A stretch of 64,000 nucleotides of DNA from Patagioenas fasciata (taxonomy: Eukaryota > Chordata > Aves > Columbiformes > Columbidae): contig NC_092560.1 in the NCBI RefSeq assembly GCF_037038585.1, positions 63,678,049-63,742,048 of the forward strand, given 5' to 3'. The notes beneath the pieces are model-generated. The model was not told where the DNA came from and searched no databases. It saw only the letters and a list, made by a program, of their open reading frames with translations. The position numbers and the translations under genes were made by a program. This document shows, in pieces, positions 52,401-62,390 of this stretch (position 1 is its first letter; each line of letters opens with the position of its first letter).

Positions 52401-55400
52401 CAATCTATAGTAACCACAAGTCTAGTTTCAGTGATAAGCAGGAGTTTTGTTACAATATGGCATTTCATCATGATAACTGGTGGAGTAAATAAACAGCATA
52501 AACATGTAAGAATTTTAGGATTAAGGCCTCACTTCATAGATCTAAATGAGTAAAGGAGAACAGCATCTGTTCAGGCCACTCTGCCTCTATCTCTTAAATG
52601 TGGAGTAGAATAATACAGTAGCGTTAGTAGGTCATCATCTGTATAAGGAGAAAAAAGCGTATGATTATGATTTCATTCATATTTTGAATAGTTGACAAAA
52701 GAAAACTACAATACATACCGCATCTGTAACTTCTATCTCATACAACTTTTCAAATGTCTCCCGATAAAAGAAGAAAAGCTTCCCACTGCCACCACCTTTC
52801 TTAACAGAGGTGCCTGTGACGAGTATTTTATCATCTGGGCTGAAACAACAATCTGTCCTGTTGAAGAAAACAAATCATTATACTGGGAAAACCAGTCATT
52901 AACGTATAGGGAGCTTATATATAAATTGCACTCCCTGAAAATAATCCCTTCTATTAGTTAATCCTTACAAGACAAAACTTAAAAAAAAAATTATTTCATT
53001 AGCTGTCATCTCTTAGTATAGTTATTAGACACAGTCCACCCGTACAATTACAGCTGGGCACAAAATGTGCAAAACTGGGAGATCCAATAAAAATCCTCCT
53101 CCCAACAAAATTCTCTTCCGCTCAAAAGTCTGATAAGCTTTTCAAGATGAAAAACAAATGAAAAAAGTTTTTTTCAAATCTGGTTATCATCCTTAGGTAA
53201 AAAAATAAATCAGTCATGAAATCCGTTTTTGCTGATGATACATTTTTCAATTATGCAAAGCACAGTGTTTATACAGGAACCAAAAATGTTTTGCCTGTTT
53301 ACTTTTCCTCTATGCTACAAATTGCACTCAAGATTGAGCTGTCCATGACCTGCCTTTCTAAAAGTATAAATTACCCTTGGAGTTGAATTTGGCTGTGATA
53401 CAGTTATAGAAATCCAGGTAATACCAATAAAAATAATAAAATGAAATATTTAGCACTATGCAGTACAATATAGTACTTTAGTACCAAAGAACACAGTCAT
53501 CAGCACTTCCCACATCATAATCTGAATTCATACTGTGAACCTTCAAGTTATGTGTACTTCCCAACACAGCTCTTTTTTTCTTTATCATCAACCAAGTAAG
53601 AATGACAATTACTTATCTATCTCATTACACGAACATAAGGCAATGAATTGGCCTCCTCCTGAAAAGTTGCTTATCTAATTCGACATAGGACACATAAGAC
53701 TGAAAAATGGCATAAACCAAGTACAGCTAGCTATGAATTACCACAAAAAAAACCTCGAGATCTTTTAAAGCACCTTGAAGTACTAAACAGCCAAGAATCC
53801 TGACGGCCGTGTCCTACCTGTGCAGTCCTTTCTGCACAGTTCTGGACACAGTGAGAACTGACAACTCTGGAAGACTCCTTCCCATTCAGCACAACTACAG
53901 TTTATTGCAACAAGTAGAAATAGCGAGAGTACTTACATTGGAAAGAAGCTGGGCAGTCTTTCTGCAGACTTGAGAGGCATTTTAAATTGTCTAATATCCC
54001 ACATCTTTAAAGTATCATCTCCTATGAAACAAAAGGGATGAAGGTTAGCAATAAAGAATTTGAGTCAAGAATTCAGACATGTAAAGAAAATCCCATCCTC
54101 TAATTCAGACACAGAACATGGGGATGGTTTCGAAGTTTTTTGTCCCTAAATGACTATGAAAGTGTAAGGATGAGAAGTTCCACCTACTGCACTCCAGCAG
54201 ATGAGAAACTTCGCCTCAGTAGCTCAACTCCATCATGACAATTCCTCCTACCAAGAAACACTATCCACAGTGGAATCAGATTCCTGAAACACTAATTTAT
54301 TCTGTGTTTGTGAACATTGGTCCTTTTGTACTAGGAGTAAATTTAACTTCTAAGATATCAAAAGAAATTAAAATGTCACCATGGATGGTCTAGATCAAAA
54401 ACTAAGCAAGTATTATGTGTCTGGTTTCTACCTGCCTTGAAAAGATGATCAGGAAGAACAGAAGACCCAAGAAGTCTTCCCCTTTTTTTAGTGGTCAAGC
54501 AGCAACAAACTGCAATCTCAGTACAGAGAACAGGCCCTGCAATCAGTCAGAAATCAGTAGGGAGTGGGGGAAGGGAACCTATAATGAAACCTTTTCACAC
54601 CCCTTCATCACACCACCTTTGGCCATAAAAGCCAAAACTGCGGTAACAGCAAGACATTTATAGCGATTCTTTTCTGTGTTTGATAAACATGGTATGACTG
54701 TGGGCCAGTAAAAGTCAGGCTGTTTATTCTTTTTTTGAAAAGTTATGACATATTAACAAATTGAGAACAGGAAAAAAAATATATTAGTTATTCTCAGAGA
54801 GATCTACATCTCTGCTGATCATCTCTCTGGGATACATATTTCCAGCATGAGATGAGTTACAGAATTTGAGCTTTGAAGCACCTCACTTGGGCACCTAGAC
54901 ATCTTGCATTTGACATCAGTGTCTCAGTGCTTTCAAGGGTGAAAAGAAAGACTTTAAACCAACAATTCTATTTAAAAATATCCAGATAACAACTTTGGAC
55001 AAAAAGTTACCAAATCTTCCTGACCTAGGAGGAATAGGAGGCAAGTGACTGGTAAATCCACAGACCTGCTTCTTTCCAAAGCAGGAACCTTGCAGCAAAG
55101 CATTTTGTGGACTCAGAACCTTTGAGATCAAGAGCTTAAAGGAGGGTTTGGAAATGAAATGTTACCACAAAAAAAAAAAAAAAAAAGAAAAAAAAAGAAA
55201 AAGAAAAAAAAAAGGTAGCACACTGTAACAAAAGAAATCAAGGCCAGCAGTACCCTTTGCAGGGAAAGCAGTAATGTGTGGTCTCGTACATCATGTATGT
55301 TTATATTAAAGACTAGGATAACTCCTTACTACAAAATATTTTTAAGAAGTGGACAACTTAAATAAATGATGTCTAGAGCAGAGTATATTTCTGTTCATCG

Positions 55401-58400
55401 GGAAGCTAAAAAATGACAAGAAAGAAAAATGTTGAGTCCCTGTTTTGGGAATATCTGTTTTGTTATTGTTTCCCAGTAGACTCCATCCCAAGCACTTCAA
55501 AGTATTTGGTCTTGTAATATGAAGCCTCATTTTTCCCTCCCCCAACAAAAAACCACTTATCGGCAAGATTTTATATCTAAAGTACCAGCACTTTATAAAT
55601 GTATGCAAAGGATACCATTTGGCCACTCTGCATATTTCCTGCAGAGGGACAGATCTAAGGCTAGCAGCCAAGGCTGCTCTGTTCCCAGTGGAATGAGCCC
55701 TGACATGATCTTCAAGCTGTAGTCCTGCCAGGCTCTAGCAGGAGAGATGCAGTCTGACACTTAGCTATAGCTCTTCTGCTGACAAGAAAATGTAATCTGC
55801 TGATTTAAAAATATTAGAAGACTCTAGAAGGACTTAAAAGTTGTGGCTAATTTCAAATCAACACTGTCTTACACCATGCAGAAATGGATGCTTAAGTATT
55901 TGGAAATGTATAAATAATATTAGAATGATTTGGCCAATGCTGTGAAACTCTGATGACCATTAAGAATTTGCCATAATTAATTTTTTCTAATAAAAATTTT
56001 CTGTGTTGCAAATACAATATTGGTTCCTGAATCTCACCTGCATTTGGAGTAGAAATCACTGTCACTAAGAAAACAGACACATCAACTTTTCACAAAACCT
56101 AGGATTTTTTCCAGTAGCATCTTTCCATCGATGCTTAAGGGGCTTCTTTACAAGAGCTGTAGCAGTAATGATCTATTTTCACTTAGTTCATACATGGACA
56201 AAAATAGTTACCCTTAAAGCAAAACATATGAACAGAAGTTGGGTAGCTCAGCATGAAGCATTCAAAATAGTCCACTCAGATCATTCAGTATTTTTCTTCA
56301 TGGCAGACTTCTCCAAAGCCTGGCAGGATTATTTGGAGCTTTTATAGCATTTTTAGTAGCATTTCAAACTCTATTCTTTGCCATTTTAATAAGAAGGACA
56401 GCAATAAACAGGCTCTAGCCTGATGATGGTATTGAGCATTGGATTTATCAAGAGGTAACAATTAGGTCCTAGAAAAAGAGTCTTTGGTGAGCCACCATAG
56501 ACATTTTGCAGACAGCTTTCAGTCAAAATGAGGCCAATACACTCCAATATTTTATCTGATTTTTTTTTTCTTTGCAGATTATCATTGGGGAAAGCAATGA
56601 AACAAAATAAAGGAGAATTTTAAACAGAAAATACAGCATTGGAAAGGCAGACCATGACATGACTTCCTGTGAGGGAGTACCAGAATATATTATGTTTATA
56701 AACTCTGAGCCTTTCTGTGAAGTCTTATACTAAGTATGTGAGGAGAGGCACCTTACAGAACAAGGTATATGTTTCTGCATAGTGCACTGGTTCTGCAAAG
56801 AAGAGCTGCAACAGCTGAAGAACAACCTTGGGAGGCACCACAGGTCAGGACCACTCTCACCCCAAGCCAAAGGCCTTGGGAGGGAAGTCATACATTGGTG
56901 ATTATGCACTGACATCTGGAACAGCTCGCACCATCACCTGCATCCATACCAGCCTGGACAAACGTTTCAGTGCACCATTCTCTCTCAACATACGAAAGTG
57001 AAGGATACTGGAAGACTTTGAGAAAGTAATTTCATCTCCAAGTGTTACAAATACTTGACGATGCCTATTAAAGCTAATGAACGCAATTTTAGCATTGTTT
57101 GAAATGAACATCAGTGTTCTGCTCCTGAGAAATATTACCTGACATAAAACCATTTGATTTTTAAAATGCTAATGTTTGTATTAACCATAAAAAAGCAATA
57201 TATTATTACTCTACACAAAACAAAGTCACTATACATGCTGCTGCATAATCCTTGAGTATGCAGGAAACTGTACTCAAGATGTTTCTACTTTTTAAATTAA
57301 CTTCAAAATTAAATGTTTTAATTTTCCTCAAGAACATTGTGAAAAGAGGAATTCAGCCATAACTAAAAGAAAATCCCAAAACAAAACATCAACAGCAAAC
57401 ACACACAAATTTTGAGCTCAAAAGGAAGCATATATGTGCACAAGCTATCTGATAGGCTTAGATGTGAATATTTTTTCTTGGTTTTAACTACAGTGAATTT
57501 ATTTTCCTAAATTCTATTTCCTGTAGAATTTTACTGATTAAGATGGCACTGAGTCTGCACACTTCATACCACAGAAAAAAAATTAATCAGCAAACTAATA
57601 GCTATCAGGAGATTCATGGAATTAATGAAGTAATTGCTTCATATTATGACAGAAACTAGCTCCATAAATTCTGTACATATCAGAAGCTAAAACCATTTTA
57701 AAAAAAAAATTTTGTAATAGGCCCCCAAGTCCAGTCCCAATGCTTACCTCTTCACTGCTAAACAAAGAAAATATTCCCCAAATACTATCTTGACTGTATT
57801 TAGGAAAAATTACTTTCATGGTTACACGTGTGCAAAAATATCACTTTCTTAAGTTTCTGACAAGTTACTACTTAATACCCAACAAGAGTAAGACTGGGGT
57901 GTCTCATAAGCAGCTCCTTAGCTTCTCATTTTCCCTTGTGCTTGCAGCTGAGCCCTGCCTCATCTCTCACATCCAACACAGAATCTACATCAGATGCAGG
58001 AGAGTCAATCAGGCTTTCAATGAAAGTCCCCATTCCCCAAACAACTATCCTCTCTTTGATCCTCAGCACTTGGCAGGTGTGTTAATCTACGAATGCTGGA
58101 TCCACATCTGCTTTTGTTGGTACAGATCCAAAGCAATACTCATATTAAAGCACTAACCAAACAAGTCAAAATAAGGTATGAATCCTCCTTATTCTCTAGC
58201 ACAGCACATACAAAGCTTTTTTTTTTTTTAAAAATACTAGACAAAGGTAGCACTTTTATCCACACTGATGGGCCAAATTTCCATACAGTCCTACATTCTG
58301 CAAACAATCAATCAACATTTTATATAGCTTAGAGCAAAGTGTGGTAGATAAAACACAAGTAAGTGAAAGTCTGTTTAACACAATACAAAACTGGAGACAG

Positions 58401-60203
58401 ATGAGGAAGACCAGGCAACCGAAAGTGCCACATCCAATAAAAATAAGCAAAGGTCATTTATGTGATTTACATTCATAAATGTGATACATAAGAGAATTTA
58501 CATAAATGCAGATTTCAAGAGAGCACTAGTGAATATTCCTCATATAAGTATTGACCTTGTTTGCTGTTAATATTTAAAGTCACTCTGAGATTTCTCTTTT
58601 AATCTTCTAAAGTACGTCTGTATGAATATTTTGGAGGCAACACCACTGGCAGACAGATGCAGCATTTCACTTAGCCCAGAACAGAAAGACAGATGGTTCA
58701 CCTGCTTTCCAAGAAGGAGAAGGTTCTCACGTAGTAAGTGTTTAATTCAGTAAGGACCAGAAAGTTTGAAAGTTTTTACCTCAACCATTCATGATAAGTA
58801 CTGTGGCAGTGGAACTCTGGATCCAGAAGCCTGAAGAACAATTAAGAAACTATCCAAGTGCTATTAGCATGACCCAGTAAGCCTGGGGCTGTCAAGGACA
58901 AGACCTACTATCATCTTACTCTGAAGGGTGAGATCTGGGGAACATAATCTTAGAAACATGGCAAGACATACAAATGAGTCAGAGAGGCAGCATAAAACAG
59001 CAGCTGCATATCAACATAAAAGCCACCAATGTCACTCCACTCATCAGGGACAGGGGGAGGACACCGATTGCAAGTCACAGCCCTTGGCTTGGAACCACAA
59101 CCCATGCTTCTGAGCTTTTGTCATCTATCTACCTCTACACTGGTATTTTCTATCAGTAATCTCATTCTGCATATGTACCAAACTGACCAGATGTCCTGTA
59201 CATATGTTAGGTACAATGTTAGCTGACATTAGCACACACTGTCTCACCCTAGGCCTGTTTGTTTAGCCTTGGGGCCATGCTAATGCATACATATAGCTTC
59301 TGGTTACAGCTGGTTTCCATGCAGGCAGCTAGGATTGTATGCCTGCACCTGCCTGTAAAATAGTGGGTAGACAAATCTTTCTGAAAAGCTGCCTTAGGCA
59401 GACACCGTCCTATCCAATACATCTAACGTTGGAGTCAACGAGTCTTCACATATATCTCTGCCTTCTCAAGACTTGTTCCGTTACCTAAGGCTTTAATAAA
59501 AAAGTTTTATCTGGAGTTTAAGGGTTTTTTTCCTGTCCTGTAGACATTTAAAATTTTTTTTGCCATTCAAATATCTTGGCCATTGACTCCCAGTCATCAC
59601 ATCTTGGTGTTTGTAATATAAATTAGATAAAAACAATTAGAAAAGGACATTGCATAAGAAAGCTGTGTGATTAATTAATAACTCCAGAACAGATATACCA
59701 TTATTGAGAGACAGTAATTTTCCCAGAAAGATCTAATTAACAAAACTGGTCTATTTTATTTTTAATTAAGCTACTATTTTCCTTTTGTTGTATTATTAAT
59801 GCTAGACAAGAAGACCAATCAGGAACTGTGTAGTATACACAGCAAAGTTCCTTAAAATATTCCTTAACTGCTGTAAGATGTGCTTTCAGGAACACAGTAT
59901 TGAATGAAGTATCACAATAAAATATTTAAATTGTGAAACACTTCAGGTTTAAATCACTATCCTATTTCACTATCTTACCTCCATCATGAACAATTACATT
60001 TAACAATGACAAAATTAAATGGTTTGTTTACCAAACCATTTCACTTCATAAAGTTAAAATCATCTTAAATTCAACACATCAAAGGTTTCTTTCAACCACC
60101 TACCTCCCCGGCTGGCAAGGACAGTACCATCATAGGAAAATGTCAAGCATGAAGTGTCGGTGCCTGGAGCATGGGCTTGCCTGCAGTGGAACTTCGTGTG
60201 TAC
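20836..60203 (-). CDS. WDR70: WDR70, 3' part of gene (8 terminal coding exons, C-terminal 289 aa)
   Basis: This is a WD40-repeat nuclear protein, homologous to the 'gastrulation defective 1' family. In vertebrates and fission yeast the family is known as a substrate-receptor-like partner of CUL4-DDB1 that promotes histone H2B monoubiquitination and resection at DNA breaks. Eight minus-strand exons (60203-60104, 54021-53937, 52857-52719, 35907-35807, 34340-34261, 28965-28849, 28479-28317, 20920-20836) total 870 nt and read in one frame to a TGA at 20838-20836. All internal junctions are GT-AG with matching phases. Residues 1 to about 141 of the fragment carry the last WD40 blades ([45 protein letters not shown]). 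The remainder is a charged, probably disordered tail ending in KKRKI, a plausible nuclear localisation signal. The human protein is about 650 aa, so roughly 44% is present and the 5' exons are outside the window. I recognised the family by recall of the human protein, not by a search. Confidence 0.95.
22835..22859. repeat. A-rich run with G interruptions
   Basis: Three A blocks separated by single Gs. Simple low-complexity DNA. Confidence 0.75.
23335..24425 (+). mobile_element. CR1 LINE, internally deleted copy
   Basis: CR1 ORF2 signatures can be followed on the plus strand: 'CAGAAGAGCTGGTTGATCTT', 'GGACAACCTCCTC', 'CTCAGGTGGAGTTGAAACTGG', 'AAGGGCTTCTACAGCTACA', the RT-domain 'GGAACTACAGGATGGTCTAC', 'CAAGGCACATGAAGGACAAG', and 'CAGCATGGGTTTAGCGAGGG'. 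Around 24205-24243 the sequence jumps to the 3' end of the element ('CCTTGAAGATACTCAAAGTC', 'GGACTAGATGACCTCCAGAA'). Most of the catalytic RT core, including the ADD motif, is therefore missing. It ends with a decayed ATTCTGTG-like terminus. It is non-functional and antisense to WDR70. Confidence 0.8.
26821..26870. repeat. AT-rich (ATT)n-like microsatellite
   Basis: An imperfect run of ATT/ATA units, the most regular part being AATTATTATTATTATTAAAA. It lies in the last WDR70 intron. Confidence 0.75.
28317..28479 (-). CDS. WDR70: WDR70 coding exon 7 of 8 in window (Gly-rich segment and conserved tail helix)
   Basis: A 163-nt exon that enters in phase 1 and leaves in phase 2. It encodes a Gly-rich start ([20 protein letters not shown]), then an acidic and helical stretch including [20 protein letters not shown], and ends [11 protein letters not shown]. 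The acceptor is preceded by a long polypyrimidine tract (plus-strand A/G run at 28487-28506), and the donor is GTAAGG. Confidence 0.93.
28480..28848 (-). other. WDR70: WDR70 short intron (369 nt)
   Basis: Bounded by donor GTAACC and acceptor TTTTTGCTACAG. The acceptor side has an exceptionally long polypyrimidine tract (plus-strand A/G run 28487-28506). Nothing else is recognised in it. Confidence 0.9.
28849..28965 (-). CDS. WDR70: WDR70 coding exon 6 of 8 in window (basic, proline-rich tail)
   Basis: A 117-nt exon that enters and leaves in phase 1. It encodes [20 protein letters not shown] and then a Pro/Lys-rich stretch ([18 protein letters not shown]). The acceptor is GACCTTTCAG and the donor is GTAACC. 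It completes the frame between the 34.3-kb and 28.4-kb exons, which strongly supports the model. Only 369 nt separate it from the next exon. Confidence 0.92.
30212..30264. repeat. A/G-rich low-complexity tract
   Basis: A17 followed by GGGAGG, A8 and GAGAAGGAGAAGG-type purines. It lies just upstream of the CR1 truncation point. Confidence 0.75.
30440..32918 (+). mobile_element. CR1 LINE, 5'-truncated, ORF2 endonuclease/RT remnants
   Basis: A 2.5-kb CR1 non-LTR retrotransposon. The left end falls in the endonuclease domain: a degenerate MGDFN block near 30515, and SDHEM near 30717-30731. The reverse transcriptase follows, with [10 protein letters not shown] (about 31585), YLDFSKAFD (about 31800), [12 protein letters not shown] (about 31978) and the catalytic FADD at 32041-32052. 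Then come the C-terminal CR1 blocks [27 protein letters not shown] and WNRL. The 3' end is the diagnostic tandem octamer GATTCTATGATTCTATGA. The reading frame shifts at least three times and has stop codons (TAG at 31890), so it encodes no working protein. Similarity to the consensus is good, so it is a fairly young copy. It lies opposite to the host gene. Confidence 0.95.
31131..32842 (+). pseudogene. Broken CR1 ORF2 (reverse transcriptase) remnant
   Basis: Open stretches at 31131-31316, 31539-31892, 31936-32364 and 32318-32842 are consecutive parts of one ancestral ORF2 split by stops and frameshifts. The first two share a frame and the others are each shifted. The RT palm motif is FADD with both aspartates intact. 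The last stretch holds the conserved CR1 C-terminal region. No single frame covers a complete RT domain, so the copy is dead. Confidence 0.9.
34261..34340 (-). CDS. WDR70: WDR70 coding exon 5 of 8 in window (basic linker after propeller)
   Basis: An 80-nt exon that enters in phase 2 and leaves in phase 1. It encodes [19 protein letters not shown] followed by TQDYIIT. The basic KTKRKER run follows the last blade and may contribute to nuclear localisation or nucleic-acid contact; this is inference from composition. The acceptor is CTCCTAG and the donor is GTAAGG. Confidence 0.92.
34341..35806 (-). other. WDR70: WDR70 intron (1.5 kb)
   Basis: Bounded by donor GTACGT and acceptor CTCCTAG. It contains an A18 run followed by CCAACAAAAAAACCC (35410-35442). 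No gene or interspersed repeat is recognised. Confidence 0.88.
35410..35442. repeat. Poly-A run with CCAAC/AAACCC tail
   Basis: A18 followed by a short A/C-rich extension, similar in texture to the (CAAA)/(CCAA) tracts elsewhere in the window. Confidence 0.8.
35807..35907 (-). CDS. WDR70: WDR70 coding exon 4 of 8 in window (last WD40 blade)
   Basis: A 101-nt exon that enters in phase 0 and leaves in phase 2. It encodes [19 protein letters not shown] followed by [15 protein letters not shown]. The His-Pro and Gly-Thr-Gly pattern fits the terminal blade of the propeller. The acceptor is GCTCTATTTCAG and the donor is GTACGT. Confidence 0.94.
36025..36068. repeat. Imperfect (GAAT)n/(TGAATA)n tandem repeat
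   Basis: TGAATGAAT, GTGAATATGTGAATGAAT and ATGAATGAAT units repeat imperfectly over about 44 nt. Confidence 0.65.
38622..39350 (-). mobile_element. CR1 LINE 3' region with an expanded A/C microsatellite inside
   Basis: Antisense CR1. The outer 3' end is recognisable as 'GGTTGGAAGAGAGCTCTGAA', 'GATCTAATTCAACCCCCTGC' and 'TGAATATTTCCAAGGATGAA'. After the microsatellite it continues through 'GCCAGGTTGAGCCACCCTAT', 'CCTTCACTGGACTCACTCTA', 'TGTGTCTCACCAGAACTGTG' and 'CTCCCTAGACCTGCTAGCAA'. The blocks are in consensus order on both sides, so this is one insertion interrupted at 38831-38964. It lies in the same orientation as WDR70 transcription. Confidence 0.85.
38831..38964. repeat. (CAAA)/(CCAA)/C-run microsatellite within a CR1
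   Basis: An A/C-only tract of about 134 nt: CAAACAAAAACC units, AACCAACC units, a C11 run (38875-38885), and CAACAACAAC. It sits at the place in the CR1 where the antisense consensus has an A-rich 'CAGTAAAAAAG'-like stretch. Confidence 0.85.
39355..39400 (-). mobile_element. Second short CR1 3' tail abutting the first
   Basis: TTCACAGAATCATAGAATGG followed by TTAGGGCTGGAAGGGATTTCTG is the extreme 3' end of a CR1 (antisense). It begins within a few bases of where the first CR1 stops. It is about 46 bp, severely 5'-truncated or secondarily deleted. Confidence 0.75.
45751..45900. repeat. Compound pentanucleotide array (GAACA)2-(GAGTA)9-(GCCTA)18-GAATA
   Basis: In perfect 5-nt register: two GAACA units (45751-45760), nine GAGTA units (45761-45805), eighteen GCCTA units (45806-45895) and a closing GAATA. 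No unit in the two long blocks carries a substitution. The array lies in the 16.8-kb WDR70 intron. The flanks are A-rich (AATAAACAAA before, AACAAAAAGC after). Confidence 0.97.
46407..46437. repeat. Uninterrupted A31 run
   Basis: A pure homopolymer of 31 A on the plus strand, which is U31 in the WDR70 pre-mRNA. The sequence left of it does not resemble a recognisable processed pseudogene or retroelement, so it is called a simple repeat. Confidence 0.9.
49362..49389. repeat. A-rich run (A16-G-A10)
   Basis: Near-homopolymer A with a single G. Intronic. Confidence 0.8.
51758..51793. repeat. (GTTT)n/T-rich and A-rich run
   Basis: T8 followed by (GTTT) units, T8 and then A7. On the other strand it reads (AAAC)n, the same texture as the (CAAA) tracts. 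Confidence 0.75.
52719..52857 (-). CDS. WDR70: WDR70 coding exon 3 of 8 in window (WD40 blade)
   Basis: A 139-nt exon that enters in phase 2 and leaves in phase 0. It encodes [19 protein letters not shown], a Gly-rich loop (KKGGGSGK), and a strand running through [19 protein letters not shown]. The acceptor is CTTCAACAG and the donor is GTATGT. The Gly-rich insertion between strands is a feature I associate with WDR70. The intron that follows is the largest in the window (16.8 kb). Confidence 0.93.
52858..53936 (-). other. WDR70: WDR70 intron (1.1 kb)
   Basis: Bounded by donor GTAAGT and acceptor CTTCAACAG. AT-rich. No repeat or gene is recognised. Confidence 0.9.
53937..54021 (-). CDS. WDR70: WDR70 coding exon 2 of 8 in window (WD40 blade end, [12 protein letters not shown])
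   Basis: An 85-nt exon that enters in phase 1 and leaves in phase 2. It completes the blade with the canonical GGDD...WD pattern: [10 protein letters not shown], followed by [19 protein letters not shown]. The acceptor is TTTCATAG and the donor is GTAAGT. The Trp-Asp pair that names the repeat is intact. Confidence 0.94.
55169..55213. repeat. A-rich run with G interruptions (45 nt)
   Basis: A blocks separated by four single Gs over 45 nt. Confidence 0.85.
59217..59546 (+). mobile_element. Possible solo LTR or LTR fragment (uncertain)
   Basis: The segment starts TGTTAGCTGACA and can be ended at TAGACA. It has more balanced base composition than its neighbours. Near its right side it carries an AATAAA (59495-59500) followed by AAGTTTTATCTGG, the layout of a retroviral LTR R-U5 boundary. 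There is no matching target-site duplication at these borders and no internal retroviral sequence next to it. I cannot name a family; the borders are guesses. Confidence 0.25.
60104..60203 (-). CDS. WDR70: WDR70 coding exon 1 of 8 in window (WD40 blade start)
   Basis: A 100-nt exon encoding a stretch that starts [16 protein letters not shown] and continues into a WD-blade strand ([16 protein letters not shown]). The acceptor on the minus strand is TTTTTTTGACAAACAG and the donor is GTAGGT. It starts in phase 0, by homology to WDR70, and ends in phase 1, splitting a Gly codon with the next exon. The exon begins with GT immediately after the acceptor AG, which is unusual. The exon before it is not found in 60204-64000 and must lie further right. 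Confidence 0.92.
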
Positions 60204-62390
60204 CTGTTTGTCAAAAAAATAAAACATTAGAAAATTTGCTTATTAAAAGATGGGACAACCGTTTCTTTATAACATTTTGTGTACTTTGCTGCTATTCCTA
60301 AATTTAAACAGAAAATCTTGAATTTTTAGGAGGTACTGAAGCTAAATAGTTCTACAGCTTTTAAAAAATGTCATATATTTCAGATTAGGCTTTCATAACG
60401 AGTGCTTGAATGAAAAATTTTACTTCTTCATAGGTTTAATTATACAGTCCACATTTACATAGCATCGGAGCTCTTGCAAAACTCCCACTAGCACTGAATA
60501 AAGGTAGTTATGTCTGGTTAAAATAAAATACATTTTAAGACAGACCTCAACACACCACTAGCCATGCTTATAATTACAAAAAAACCCAAAATACAACATA
60601 CATACTTTGGAAATAACTTAAAAGGAGGATTGGAAGAATTTACTTTTGCCAAATTTAAACCCTGCCAGAATGTATAGCCTATACAATAGAACAAAGTTCA
60701 GATAGTCTGAGGTCTGTGTTCCATTAAGCTGCAAAAAAATTCAAGTTTGGGAATGACGTATGCTTATTTTTAATTATTTCTACCTTGCTGATAACCCTAG
60801 AGAAAGGTAGAAAGTACCTTCAAGTTAACACTCCGTTCTTGTATAGAGCTGACTTCATATTTATTAAGTCTGTATTTAGTAAAATCCCTAAAACTTCTAT
60901 TAAAAAGGAAGGAACCTCAAATTTAATTTTAGCACTTTCATAAAATCAAGCTTTCTTACTTCCCAAACAAAAATAAAGGTCTCTCCTAAAATACCAAGAT
61001 GCCTTTCATACACAGGGAAGAAAAATGGAAGAAAAGGGAGAAGTTGGAAACAAAGATGAAGGAACTTGAGACAGATTGACTCCTTGCTTAATACACAGGA
61101 TATTAACACTTCTCATTCGCGCTCTTTTCCTAACAGAAATCTAATTTATATAGTTTTAAAAATAAAGCATTCAAGAATCAAAGGTTGCCTGTGCAACTAG
61201 ATCTCAGCTTCCTATCTGTATCATGAGGGTTAAAACATGTCCTTCCTCATGCAGGGTGCAAGAAGACAAATTAGTGACCTTAAAGTCCTCTATTTACCAT
61301 GGTGATGAACAAAACAGAAAAACACGCATAGAAGTGTACATTTTCACAGGAGGGTTTGAACAGCATGCAGTAAGTCAGATCCAGAATCACACCCTAAAGA
61401 CTAACAGGACAAAATACTGACCAGCTGCTTAGTGATTACTCTCCAATCTATACTTTAAAAGAGACACTTCTACAGAATCAAAAAGGAGAATGAGATGACA
61501 AAATGCAAGCACATGGACTGAACTAAGCTTGCACAGGAATCGTCAGTTACTAGAGCTTCTAATTTTTGACCATGCACCTCACTTTACCTTTTTGACTACG
61601 CACCTCTTTTTATGGGCTATTCTGTATGCAAAAGACCCAAGCCAGTGAAGTAATAAATGTTGTTTAACCTTCCAAATATTTGTTCTAAATTTGGTCCAAA
61701 AGCTAGAGAATCTGTGTGACAACATTAACAATGATTACAAGTTTATTTTGGTGTGCAGATTTAGCAAGTTTTTAGAGGAGTCACATAAGTCATTCTGTCC
61801 ACAAATGACTTCAACAAAGGAGGACTTCAAACACCAAGTAAATGCTTCTTACAGCATTTGGAGATAGAATGTAATAGCATAGTACTTGTTTTGAAATTAC
61901 TGTCACTTCTAGCTAATTGTGCATATCCTGGAGAAACTCTATGAACAGATTGCAGTTTACAACTCTATGTCTTTGGTGAGGGTGCTTATAAATACTAAGA
62001 AACATATTTTATGCATCCAATTACATAAAATTTTCCAAGTATGTGGTAACATATAAAGGATAAACTGTGAATTGGCTACCAGAAAATAAATTTCCCGTAA
62101 TATTTGTTAAACATTAACAAGCGATTAAAATGATGTATTTTCTGCCTAAGAAATACCATGAACATTTGCAAAAACATCATAATTGGTTAATAATCAAACC
62201 TAAAAAAAATTACAGAAATATTACAATATGGTACTTAGCTATTTTAAATAAATTGGAAAAACTTCATTTGGGTTCCACAACACTTGTCTCCCCAACACTC
62301 TCATCTGTCTCTGGTAATGTCACACTGACATACATTTATTAAAATAACATTTTTTTTTCATTTTGCTGCCCAACTTAAACCACAGTGTTT

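Larger units (their letters stand above)
35908..52718 (-). other. WDR70: WDR70 large intron (16.8 kb)
   Basis: Bounded by donor GTATGT and acceptor GCTCTATTTCAG. It contains the CR1 pair at 38622-39400 with its internal microsatellite, the compound pentanucleotide array at 45751-45900, A31 at 46407-46437, an A/G run at 49362-49389, and a (TTTG)-type tract at 51758-51793. Long stretches (for example 39400-45750 and 46440-49360) show only AT-rich unique-looking sequence with no supported gene. Confidence 0.85.
54022..60103 (-). other. WDR70: WDR70 intron (6.1 kb)
   Basis: Bounded by donor GTAGGT and acceptor TTTCATAG. It contains the long A/G-rich run at 55169-55213 and a possible LTR-like segment at 59217-59546. 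Otherwise nothing is recognised. Confidence 0.85.
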
